Origin: Candidatus Obscuribacterales bacterium
GTDB taxonomy: Bacteria > Cyanobacteriota > Vampirovibrionia > Obscuribacterales > Obscuribacteraceae
Reading direction: 5' to 3'
Assembly: GCA_019752635.1 (NCBI GenBank)
Contig: JAIELX010000091.1
Coordinates: forward strand, 1-56,881
DNA: 56,881 nucleotides
Shown here: positions 42,989 to 50,847 of the stretch, one piece after another
How positions within the stretch are numbered: position 1 is the first letter of the stretch
Layout of the letters: each line of letters opens with the position of its first letter
Notes under the pieces: model-generated
The model's input: only the letters and a program-made list of their open reading frames with translations
What the model was told of the DNA's origin: nothing
Database searches by the model: none
Program-made: the position numbers and the translations under genes

Positions 42989-43374
42989 TGAATCTATCCT
43001 GAGGTTATCGAGCGCTCGTTGCCTGCAGCCTGTCTGCTGAGCTTTGCTGTTTATAATTCATACCAACATGCGAACAACTTAGAGGCGGCCGCCCTCCACC
43101 CCGATAGAAGGCCCTGCGTGAGCTCTGGCGTTGTTGCTTGTTTGAGTTGACTTGCCGGAGACAGAACATTCAATTGCCTTCAAGATTCACTCAAAGGAAT
43201 AGCTTAGCAAAATACAGCACAAGCTTGTGTAACAGACCTGAAGCAGGGCACAGTCAACGAAGCCAGGCATCAGGTGTATATGTCATGCAAGCGGATTTGT
43301 AACTCTTCGCTTGAAAATCGCCTGCTATGCGAATGTCAAGGGCGTGTCGGTGGCATCCTCGGAATTTGAGCGAA
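42989..43374. other. intergenic region upstream of the ABC exporter
   Basis: These 386 bp contain the probable promoter of the exporter (43050-43077, minus strand) and a 10-bp palindrome GGCGGCCGCC (43083-43092). No open frame with a recognisable product and no terminator for the GT4 gene is visible. Confidence 0.45.
43050..43077 (-). promoter_or_regulatory. probable promoter of the ABC exporter gene
   Basis: Read on the minus strand, TTGTTC (43072-43077) is followed after 16 bp by TATAAA (43050-43055), five of six -10 bases. The start of transcription would be near 43043, about 55 nt before the ATG at 42988. Confidence 0.4.
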
Positions 43375-44622
43375 TCAGGCACGCGATGCCCTTGCTATGA
43401 TTTCCTCATAAAGTTTGATATGACCTTGGGCTGCAGAGGCACCAAAGGCAATCGCAGTGTCGGCGCATTCTTTCGAACAGGTTATGGCGCTGTCCGGAGT
43501 CATGTTTAGAAAATGGTTTATACCGGCTAGAGCGGAGTTGTAATCGTTAGGGGGGAAAATCCAGCCGGTTCTACCATGTTCGATAAAATCGATGGCCCCG
43601 ACGCCGGATGATGCTATCACTGGTGTTCCTGTAGCCAGGCTTTCGGCCGCTACCTTACCGAACGATTCTTCAGAAGATGGCATGATTGTCGCGTCTGCAG
43701 CGGAATATATGATAGATAGAAGTCGCGAATCAGCAATACGTCCGTATGAAACAATTCCTTGTCGTCCTTTTAGTGCCGCGCTATCATCACCGACCAAAAT
43801 TAGATCCCAGTCTCTGTTTTGTCCGGTATCCCGCAGCAGTTGCTCGATTAAGGACCAGCCCTTGTGAGCTTGACGCGTAAAGTCCAGCGCTGAAAATAAC
43901 ACGTACTTTCGCTCGACGGCCAAACCTAGGGCTTCACGACAGGCTGGTTTGTTTCGGGGAGTAAACTGATCGATATTAATGGACACGGGGATGATTCCGG
44001 GGTGTAATAGCTTGGACAGCCGTGATTGTGAGGCGAGTTTATGCATGCGACTGCTCGTTGCAAGCAGAGTCACAGTACTGCCCGACAAGTGACGAACTTT
44101 TTCTTCGAGCTGCCGATGAGAAATATCGCCAGGATCAGTTGAATCGATCAGCGGGCAGCGGCCACAGGACGTCTGCCAGCGATTACAATCTCCGGGGCAG
44201 TGGCAGCCGCCGGTCAAAAGGTTTGCGTCTCTTAAGGTCCAGACAACAGGGCACATCTGGCTAATTTGCCGTGCATAAGCCGGTGATACCATTCCGTGCC
44301 AAACCCAGTGCAAATGAACGACGTCGGGACGAAATCGTTTGATCGTTGTTGTCAGATCGGTGTGGAGCCAGCCGGGACTGATTGAAAAAATAACTTTGGT
44401 GTTGCTTGTCTTGTAAGCTTTCGCCAATATTCTCTCAATGCGTGGCAGTACAGTGCCTAATAACTTGACTTTTCTTCCCTGCTTCATCGTACCGTCTCGG
44501 GCGCTATACTTCGCTGAAAAATAGCGCGATTCCACACCAAGCTCAAGTAATTGCCTGTGCAACTCAAATGAGCCACGGCCACTGCCACTGTCTATGTCTG
44601 TTGCTACGTGTAAAACTCTCAT
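43375..44622 (-). CDS. GT4 glycosyltransferase (WcaC-like, with Cys-rich loop)
   Basis: This 415-residue GT-B enzyme starts MRVLHVATDIDSGSGRGSFE, the acceptor-domain loop. At about 137-159 it carries the Cys-rich TGGCHCPGDCNRWQTSCGRC, a hallmark of one GT4 branch that includes WcaC-like transferases; the cysteines may hold a metal. The donor domain has YVLFSALDFTRQAHKGW and the catalytic E-X7-E motif in PSSEESFGKVAAESLATGTP, followed by VIASSGVGAIDFI. It would add a sugar with retention of configuration, from a nucleotide-sugar donor, on the cytoplasmic side. It lies between the ABC exporter and DGD copy B in the minus-strand block. The sugar is unknown. Confidence 0.9.
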   Translation of the reverse strand: MRVLHVATDIDSGSGRGSFELHRQLLELGVESRYFSAKYSARDGTMKQGRKVKLLGTVLPRIERILAKAYKTSNTKVIFSISPGWLHTDLTTTIKRFRPDVVHLHWVWHGMVSPAYARQISQMCPVVWTLRDANLLTGGCHCPGDCNRWQTSCGRCPLIDSTDPGDISHRQLEEKVRHLSGSTVTLLATSSRMHKLASQSRLSKLLHPGIIPVSINIDQFTPRNKPACREALGLAVERKYVLFSALDFTRQAHKGWSLIEQLLRDTGQNRDWDLILVGDDSAALKGRQGIVSYGRIADSRLLSIIYSAADATIMPSSEESFGKVAAESLATGTPVIASSGVGAIDFIEHGRTGWIFPPNDYNSALAGINHFLNMTPDSAITCSKECADTAIAFGASAAQGHIKLYEEIIARASRA

Positions 44623-44657
44623 TCTATGCTTGGCTCGATGCTTTGGTTGCTTGCTAT

Positions 44658-45587
44658 CTATGGAACTATTCTACTTACGAATCTCTTTAGAGCTTGCCTG
44701 ATTCTCTTAGAACTGAGCTGCAAAATTGCACACCATTGCCTCGCTTTGAATTTGAGCAGTGTCAGGCCATGTAGATGGCGAAGAAGCTCTAGATTAGCCA
44801 ACCGATCGGCGCGCTTCAATAGGATTTCGAGAGACTCGTTGCGAGCCTTCATTCGTTCGCGATAGTCGCTTTCCATTTCGTCGGAGCCGGTCTGTAGATG
44901 ATGGACAAAACCGCCTAGACCAACCAACGTATCTGGCGCGGGCTGGAACCACGATTCGCCCACTCGTTTGAGCCCGAGCTGAATTAAGAATTGCTGCTTT
45001 TCGTCCTGGCCGAAAGGCAATGACTCATCAAACAATAGATCCGCATCGGCTCGGAATACTACAATGGGTTCTTCTAACTTCATTCTACTTTGACTTGTCT
45101 GCAACGGCGAATCGGGAATCAGACGATGAATACCATGAGCATAATATTTTCGATCAGTGTTAGTTAGTTGATCATTGAAGATAAAGTCGGTTGACTTAGC
45201 CCAAGCTTCTTTATCGAAGAAACAATCTCCATCCAGCACCATGATGAAATCGGCGAGTTGTCGGAGTTCCGAAAAGCATCTATTTCTTGCCTTGTTGATA
45301 TTGATCAAAACAGTAAGCTTCTCCGCGCGTGAGTGCGCAGATGCATAAGCCACCCAATCGATTGTTTCCTCCAGGTATCTTTCGCCCGCGAGATCAAGCA
45401 GTTTCTTGAGTTTGATAAGGTATGCCTTGTCGATAACCCGGTTGAGCAGCCACAACCTTTGGGCGTCATTTGCCATGTACTCATTCTCGATGATGAAATT
45501 GAGCACTCTAAGACGGCTCCCTTCCGTGTCTCTGGGCGGAAGCTCGTTGCCGATAATTCTGGTTATGGCATATCTGGTTCTTTTCAT
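44658..45587 (-). CDS. DGD-motif family protein, copy B
   Basis: The frame opens at a TTG at 45647, but similarity to copy A begins at the ATG 45587 (MKRTRYAITRIIGNELPPRD), giving 309 residues. Copies A and B are identical at most positions from RIIGNELPPRD through LWLLNRVID, ININKARNRCF, MVLDGDCFFDKEAW, NDQLTN.DRKYYAH and LLFDESLPFG to NESLEILLKRADRL. The DNA is also clearly alike (for example around the start), with mainly synonymous differences, so the duplication is not very old. A lies on the plus strand and B on the minus strand. The DGD block is a candidate metal site of a GT-A-type transferase. The function is unknown to me. Confidence 0.75.
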   Translation of the reverse strand: MKRTRYAITRIIGNELPPRDTEGSRLRVLNFIIENEYMANDAQRLWLLNRVIDKAYLIKLKKLLDLAGERYLEETIDWVAYASAHSRAEKLTVLININKARNRCFSELRQLADFIMVLDGDCFFDKEAWAKSTDFIFNDQLTNTDRKYYAHGIHRLIPDSPLQTSQSRMKLEEPIVVFRADADLLFDESLPFGQDEKQQFLIQLGLKRVGESWFQPAPDTLVGLGGFVHHLQTGSDEMESDYRERMKARNESLEILLKRADRLANLELLRHLHGLTLLKFKARQWCAILQLSSKRIRQALKRFVSRIVP

Positions 45588-45761
45588 TCTTACTGCTGAT
45601 CGGGCAGACTGATGATATTGTGAGCTAAGCAAGTCTAACATGGACAATATTTACAAGCTCCGCTGTGTACCGCAGATAATGCGCGAGCGAAGAGTCAACC
45701 GTTAGCTTTTCCAGACGAAAAGTCATTGCTGCTTGTCACTCCAAGTGGTAGCGCAAGGTGT

Positions 45762-46700
45762 CTAATTGCCAACGAAAAGTTTTCTTAGTGCGTATTTCAC
45801 GTGAAACCAACATTTCTGAGCGGAGAAACTAAGTGTCTCTATGCTCGTCAAAACCCGACAGCGAATTGTGAAGAATACTGCGCTTGTGGCGCTGCTCGTT
45901 AGTATGTTGCGGGTTGCCAGGGCATCAGCTTTGCGCAGCAGGAGATTAAGTGATTCACGCCGTTGGATGTAACGAACCCAGCCGTCCGTTTCGACACTTC
46001 GAGCACCGGTACACAGGTGCAGCACTGTACCGACTACCAGGCAAAGTCCCTCACTATTAAGGGGATACCAATGATTTCCTTGATTGCGAATTCCTAATCG
46101 ACGCAGCAGTTCGACTTTGTCTTCATAGCCGAATACGCCGAGCTCGTCAAAGAGCTCCTCTGCATCGTTGCGAAAGACGAGTATAGGCTCCTCAAGTTCG
46201 ATATTGGCTATGTCGAAAGGTTGGCTGTCTTCCAAAAAAACTCTGGCGATCGGAATCGCGTAGTGCTTGCGCTCAGGGTGGTCGAGCTGATCGCGAGTAA
46301 TCTCAGCCCTTACTGTCAGCCAACGGGCGCGATCGAAAAAGCAGTCTCCGTCAAGAACAAATACAAAGTTTCCGATTCTTGCTCCAACTTTGAAAGCCTC
46401 ATTGCGCGCATGATTGATTCCCACCAACACGTTTATCTTGCTGCAGCGCGAGTGAGCCGAAACGTAAGCATCCCAATCGACACCGATTTCAACGAATTTT
46501 TCATTTGCATTGCGCAGCCTGGTCTTTAAGGCGGCCAAAAGTTCTGTGTCCAAAATCCGATTGAGAATCCAGACTCGCTTAGTTTCCGAGTCCAGGTGTT
46601 CGTTGTTCAGGATGTAATCACATACTTTAAGTCGTGAGCCGGGCAAATCTCTGGGGAGCAATTCATTGCCAAGGATTCGGCAGACTACATTAGGCGTCAT
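45762..46700 (-). CDS. DGD-motif family protein, copy C
   Basis: This 312-residue protein is the third and most divergent copy of the family. It starts at the Met that matches the conserved start of A and B (MTPNVVCRILGNELLPRD), which supports the starts chosen for them. The shared blocks are RVWILNRILD, VGINHARNEAF, FVLDGDCFFDRARW, RKHYAIPIAR, IELEEPILVFR and RRESLNLLLRKADAL. The conserved order and the unchanged DGDCFF support a catalytic role with a metal ion. It is the first gene of the minus-strand block and lies 174 bp before copy B. It diverges from the Wzy-like gene across 255 bp. Confidence 0.75.
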   Translation of the reverse strand: MTPNVVCRILGNELLPRDLPGSRLKVCDYILNNEHLDSETKRVWILNRILDTELLAALKTRLRNANEKFVEIGVDWDAYVSAHSRCSKINVLVGINHARNEAFKVGARIGNFVFVLDGDCFFDRARWLTVRAEITRDQLDHPERKHYAIPIARVFLEDSQPFDIANIELEEPILVFRNDAEELFDELGVFGYEDKVELLRRLGIRNQGNHWYPLNSEGLCLVVGTVLHLCTGARSVETDGWVRYIQRRESLNLLLRKADALATRNILTSSATSAVFFTIRCRVLTSIETLSFSAQKCWFHVKYALRKLFVGN

Positions 46701-46806
46701 ATCTGTCTCGCGTCCTGCGAATTGTTCGTGGGCTGCCGGGTTTACTGCAGGTCAATTTTCTCACGGAAACTCAAGTCGCGGGGCTTGATATCTGGACGGG
46801 CAGACT

Positions 46807-46910
46807 GATTAGATGTTGGAGATTTCTTGACGAGCTGATACGATCAAAAGCTTAGTCTAATCGGGGCTGGTGTGATCAAGGGCGAGAAGCCCGATTCCAG
46901 ACTTCTGGAA
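46807..46910 (+). promoter_or_regulatory. structured leader upstream of the Wzy/WaaL-like gene
   Basis: Three perfect inverted repeats lie in the 150 bp before the start codon: GATTAGA (46807-46813) with TCTAATC (46856-46862); GGGC (46880-46883) with GCCC (46889-46892); and TTCCAGA (46895-46901) with TCTGGAA (46904-46910, loop of only 2 nt). A TTGACG at 46827-46832 could be a -35 box, but no well-spaced -10 is seen. The short paired arms could be operator half-sites or a folded leader RNA. Confidence 0.35.
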
Positions 46911-46955
46911 GCCTGACACCATATTAGAGTCGAGTCCTTACGACGGAAAGCGTTA

Positions 46956-48236
46956 ATGAAACGTATTGCTTGGGGGGCGACCTTAATCGACGTGACGGAT
47001 TCTAAATCGGTAATAACGTCTGTCGCTTTAGCTTTGGTTTTTCTGGCACCTTATCCGCCTCAGCTCTGGGATCTTCCCTGGACTAACCATCTAATTGTAC
47101 TGATTTGGATGCTTGTCCTGGTTACGGGAGCGGTATGGCTTTCCGAAGAAGATAAGAGCAAGGTTGTGATGTTCTTGAAATCACCTTTGTTTATTCTTTC
47201 GTCTGTCTACATATTGTCCGCGTTGGTTTCTACTGGTTTCGTCTGTGCTCAACTTTCGGCTGCCGAGAGTTTCAGGACGAGGAATCTGTTTATTCGACTA
47301 TTTTCGCTTGGTTATCTGCCGATCCTCCTGTTTGCGATGCTCCCGAAAAAGCCTTCTCAGTTAAATCTTGGAGTGTTGGTAGTTTGGCTCTACAGTTTCG
47401 GATTTTCCCTGTTGAATGTTGTCTTGTGTCTCGAGAGCGGATTTCGAGCGATCACGCCTATGCACAACCTCTGGGGAATTCACAAAAACATTGTTGGAGA
47501 CGTCAGCGCTACCGGTGGTTTGATAACAGTTGCTTTGCTTCTTACACGCAGAAGATGGACCCCCTTGTCGTATGTTCTCCTCGTTACCTCCGCTATCTTC
47601 ATTGTCTCGGTGATTGGTTCCAACGCTCGCGCCTGCTTGCTCTGTTTTCCTATCACCATTGTGTGCATAGTGTTTGCCCAAGGTCGAAGCCGAGCGGCTT
47701 GGACTAAGTTTGTTGCAGTTGCCGCATCTTGTGCGGCCCTTGTTGTGGGGGGATTGCTGATACCGCAGGAGAAACAAGAGGAATTGACAAGGATGGATTC
47801 GAGATCTTCTGCAGCGGCTCGTCCTCGCTACTGGGCTTTGAGCTGGCAGTATCTCCAGGAGAAGCCCTTCTCTCCTGTGGGCTACGGCAGGATGGCCGTT
47901 TTTGAAGATTCTCACGTAGAAATCGATAACCCGTGTAACTTCTTCTTGCAAGCGTGGCTTGAGGTCGGGTTGCCGGGCGCTGTTGCTTACACGATAATGA
48001 GTATTTGGTCCATCGTTATGGCTTTTAACTTGATTGGAGTCTTTCAAAAGTCGCCGCATCTGAGTTTTTTAGCTGCTACTTGTTTGGGTCTTCAGATTTT
48101 GCGATTTGTGCGTGACGGGCAGGATTTATGTCTGATTGGTTATACCCTTGGGATGGCGTTGCCCGAGACAATTGGTATCACTATGTTTCTGTATATGGGG
48201 GTGCAGAAAGCACGCAAAATGTCCAGGTCGGCCTAG
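46956..48236 (+). CDS. O-antigen polymerase/ligase family protein (Wzy/WaaL-like)
   Basis: This 426-residue protein has about eleven membrane spans and one larger outer loop (about 270-320) that contains RPRYWALSWQYLQEKPFSPVG followed by GYGR, then NPCNFFLQAWLEVGLPGAVAY. This Arg-rich loop, followed by 'N.fl..wLE.G..G', is the signature of the O-antigen ligase/Wzy superfamily. The protein would either polymerise lipid-linked repeats or join the finished glycan to its carrier outside the membrane; the two cannot be told apart by sequence. The ribosome binding site is GGAAAG before the ATG. It heads a plus-strand run with the spermidine-synthase-like gene and a GT-C gene. Confidence 0.85.
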   Translation: MKRIAWGATLIDVTDSKSVITSVALALVFLAPYPPQLWDLPWTNHLIVLIWMLVLVTGAVWLSEEDKSKVVMFLKSPLFILSSVYILSALVSTGFVCAQLSAAESFRTRNLFIRLFSLGYLPILLFAMLPKKPSQLNLGVLVVWLYSFGFSLLNVVLCLESGFRAITPMHNLWGIHKNIVGDVSATGGLITVALLLTRRRWTPLSYVLLVTSAIFIVSVIGSNARACLLCFPITIVCIVFAQGRSRAAWTKFVAVAASCAALVVGGLLIPQEKQEELTRMDSRSSAAARPRYWALSWQYLQEKPFSPVGYGRMAVFEDSHVEIDNPCNFFLQAWLEVGLPGAVAYTIMSIWSIVMAFNLIGVFQKSPHLSFLAATCLGLQILRFVRDGQDLCLIGYTLGMALPETIGITMFLYMGVQKARKMSRSA

Positions 48237-48416
48237 CGACAAGCGCCGGGTTGGGCGATGTGGTGCGTGCGCGTTCGGACCGGTGCTGGCCAGAGTTGTG
48301 TTATATTCCGCACGGCGCAAGTAAAATCATCTGTGCGTTGCCAGTGTTCAGTTCGATAGTGTCACTTTCTTGCATCTAAACTGCGCTTTACCCGTCAGGG
48401 CACCGCGAGGAATTCA

Positions 48417-50792
48417 TTGATCATAGGCATTTTTTTTATCAGCGCTTCGATACTTGCCTTCGAGCTTATCTGTGCTCAGGTTATCGGATTTGTTCTTGGA
48501 ACAGGGTTTTCGCTGCTCGTCATCAGCCTGGCCATGTTGGGCATCGCCTCTGCCGGGAGCTTATTCTCCGGCAATTTGAAGCCTCCCGGCGGACCAGCCA
48601 AGCTAAATGCCAAACTGGGATGGCTTTGCAGCGGTGCCTCGATTTTCATTCTGCTGATGTTCCTATTTTCCGCACTCACTAAAAGCCAGATCAATTTGGC
48701 AATTGACCATTCCGCTCCATTGCTGCTAAGGGGATGGGTCATCGCACTGAGTTCAATAATGGCAATTCCGTACTTCCTCTTTGGCTTAGTCATGGTGTTT
48801 GCTATTCGAGAATCGGACAAGAGTTTGATTCCGAAATTGTACGCCTCTGATCTGTTCGGTGCCGCCTGTGGCGGAACCGCGGCTTATCTGATTATGGAAA
48901 TAGGCGATTTCTCATTGCTGGTGGCGTTACCATTTCTGCTTGCTGTGGCTGGTTGCGTCGCATTTTTTCAAGGGAGCGGCAATCCCAGGCTTGCCATATT
49001 GTCTCTGGTTCTGGGGGCGGGTTTGACTATTCCGCTGTTCACCAACATCGAGTTGTTCGAGCCGAAACCAGCTTTGCACAAAGCCGCCAGAGACGCGAGG
49101 AAGGAAGCCCTTGTAACTGAGTCCTGGCATCGCTGGACTAGTTTTGCTCGCGTCGGGCTGATGCGGCTCCAGCGTGCCGACCAGGATGTTCAGAATCGAA
49201 TCGTGCTTGGAAATGGCGAAGGACACGCCATCTTAAACGAATATCCCGTACCTCCGAAGAAGCGTGCGGAGGTACCGAAGGATTATGGTTGTCTAGTCAC
49301 AGCCTTCGGCAACCCGAAAAATGTATTGGTGTTGCTGGCCGGGGCCGGATGGGACATGCTCCAGATTGATGTATTGACCGGTGGAACAGCAGCCATAAAA
49401 GGCGTCGAACTCAATCCGGCCGTAAAAGAGGCCGCTTTGAAAATTCCTGAATTCGGCCTCGCCGACTTTTTCAAAAAGGACAATATCAATTACGTTATAG
49501 ACGAAGCGCGTTCGAATCTGGAACGAGATCATAATCGCTACGATGTAATTTTGATTTCGTGGACTGGCGCTACGGAAGCCTACCATACGGGGGCAATCGG
49601 GCATACAGCTCAGTTCGTGTACACGCGAGAGTCGCTAGCGTCATTGCTGCACCACTTGACTCCCAATGGTTATCTCATTGTTCTCAATACCGATAAGCAT
49701 CGCTTCCTTGCCATGTATAAGAGCATTCGCGGGCAACAGGCAGACGCTACTAGGCAGGCCGTTGTTCTTCGCTATCGCACAGGTAAGCCGGTACCGACAA
49801 AGGTTGCCGTGGATGAGAATTTGCTGCTCATTAAGCCATCCGGTTTCTCCGAGTCCGAGACCGAGAAGATTCGCTCATTAGCACAGGGACTTTCCTGGTC
49901 GGTAGTATTTGCTGCTCAGCCAACCGATGACCCTGATTATGAAGGGTATAGGGGCATTTTGGCTCCAGAAACCGGTGCGGCATCGGGAGTGGGCAGCGCT
50001 GAAGCGGTTACAGAAACTTTTGTCGCTACAGACGACCGACCATTCATTCTAGAACGGGATACAAAACCTCGTAAATCACTCTTGAAAAAGTTATTGACAG
50101 AGAATTTTTTTGCGGGTGATGGTCCGTTTGCTTACTATCGAATTCAATTCTGTATTCTCATTTCCTTGGCTGCGGTCCTGTTGATTCTTGCCCCACCGCT
50201 GTTCAAGGTCGGCATCAAAATCAATCGAAATACGCTTGCTCTCGTCACATACTTTGCCCTACTCGGGCTAGGTTTTATGTTCGTTGAGATTGGTTTGATC
50301 AACAGGCTGACATTGTTGATCGGAAATCCTGGATTGGCTCTTGCTGTTGGTTTGAACGGACTAATCATCTTTAGCGGACTTGGAAGCCTTGTTAGCGAAA
50401 GGATTTGCAAAAGTGGTATCACTGTGAAGATGTTGGTGGCTGCGCTCATTCTCTATTTGGGGATCGTATTCATCTGCGGATCGCAAATCAATGCAGTGGC
50501 TCTGGCATGGCCGCAGGGTGCGCGCATTGTCCTGTCACTAGTGCTTATTGCTCCGGCCGGTTTCTTGATGGGACAATTGTTTCCGCAAGGGCTGGCGCAA
50601 TGCTCTGTCGAAGATAGTCGTTTGCTTTCTTGGGCCTGGGCAATTAATGGAGCGATGAGCACCATTGGTGCCGCTGTGTCATGGCTGCTGGCCCTCTGGT
50701 TCGGTTTCTCAGCACTTGTTTTGATAGGCACGGTTTTTTATGGTGGAATCCTTCTGATTCCTTTGCGACAGTCCTCAGGTCCACTCGATTGA
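48417..50792 (+). CDS. membrane-fused spermidine-synthase-like protein
   Basis: This 791-residue protein starts at a TTG behind GAGGA. It has an N-terminal block of about six spans (1-215), a soluble Rossmann domain (about 225-540) and a second block of about seven spans (565-785). The soluble part resembles spermidine synthase: a SAM-type glycine loop VLVLLAGAGWDM (about 302-313), the acidic strand end GVELNPAV, and YDVILISWTG where the enzyme has its catalytic Asp. The usual polyamine site is altered, so true aminopropyl transfer is doubtful. Fused 'MFS-SpeE' proteins of this kind are widespread and their role is unknown. An envelope function is suggested by the flanking Wzy-like and GT-C genes. 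Confidence 0.8.
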   Translation: MIIGIFFISASILAFELICAQVIGFVLGTGFSLLVISLAMLGIASAGSLFSGNLKPPGGPAKLNAKLGWLCSGASIFILLMFLFSALTKSQINLAIDHSAPLLLRGWVIALSSIMAIPYFLFGLVMVFAIRESDKSLIPKLYASDLFGAACGGTAAYLIMEIGDFSLLVALPFLLAVAGCVAFFQGSGNPRLAILSLVLGAGLTIPLFTNIELFEPKPALHKAARDARKEALVTESWHRWTSFARVGLMRLQRADQDVQNRIVLGNGEGHAILNEYPVPPKKRAEVPKDYGCLVTAFGNPKNVLVLLAGAGWDMLQIDVLTGGTAAIKGVELNPAVKEAALKIPEFGLADFFKKDNINYVIDEARSNLERDHNRYDVILISWTGATEAYHTGAIGHTAQFVYTRESLASLLHHLTPNGYLIVLNTDKHRFLAMYKSIRGQQADATRQAVVLRYRTGKPVPTKVAVDENLLLIKPSGFSESETEKIRSLAQGLSWSVVFAAQPTDDPDYEGYRGILAPETGAASGVGSAEAVTETFVATDDRPFILERDTKPRKSLLKKLLTENFFAGDGPFAYYRIQFCILISLAAVLLILAPPLFKVGIKINRNTLALVTYFALLGLGFMFVEIGLINRLTLLIGNPGLALAVGLNGLIIFSGLGSLVSERICKSGITVKMLVAALILYLGIVFICGSQINAVALAWPQGARIVLSLVLIAPAGFLMGQLFPQGLAQCSVEDSRLLSWAWAINGAMSTIGAAVSWLLALWFGFSALVLIGTVFYGGILLIPLRQSSGPLD

Positions 50793-50847
50793 AAAGAGAG
50801 CTATTGAAAATCGCCAGGAATGAGTTTCCCTCTTTGAGGAACGCAAG

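Noticed and set aside
43083..43092. GGCGGCCGCC palindrome as an attachment or restriction-related site
   Set aside because: A single GC-rich palindrome without flanking repeats or an integrase; chance occurrence is enough.
47361..48059. 232-codon minus-strand open frame across the Wzy-like gene
   Set aside because: Hydrophilic Arg/Gln/Ser-rich product complementary to membrane segments, the usual antisense artefact.
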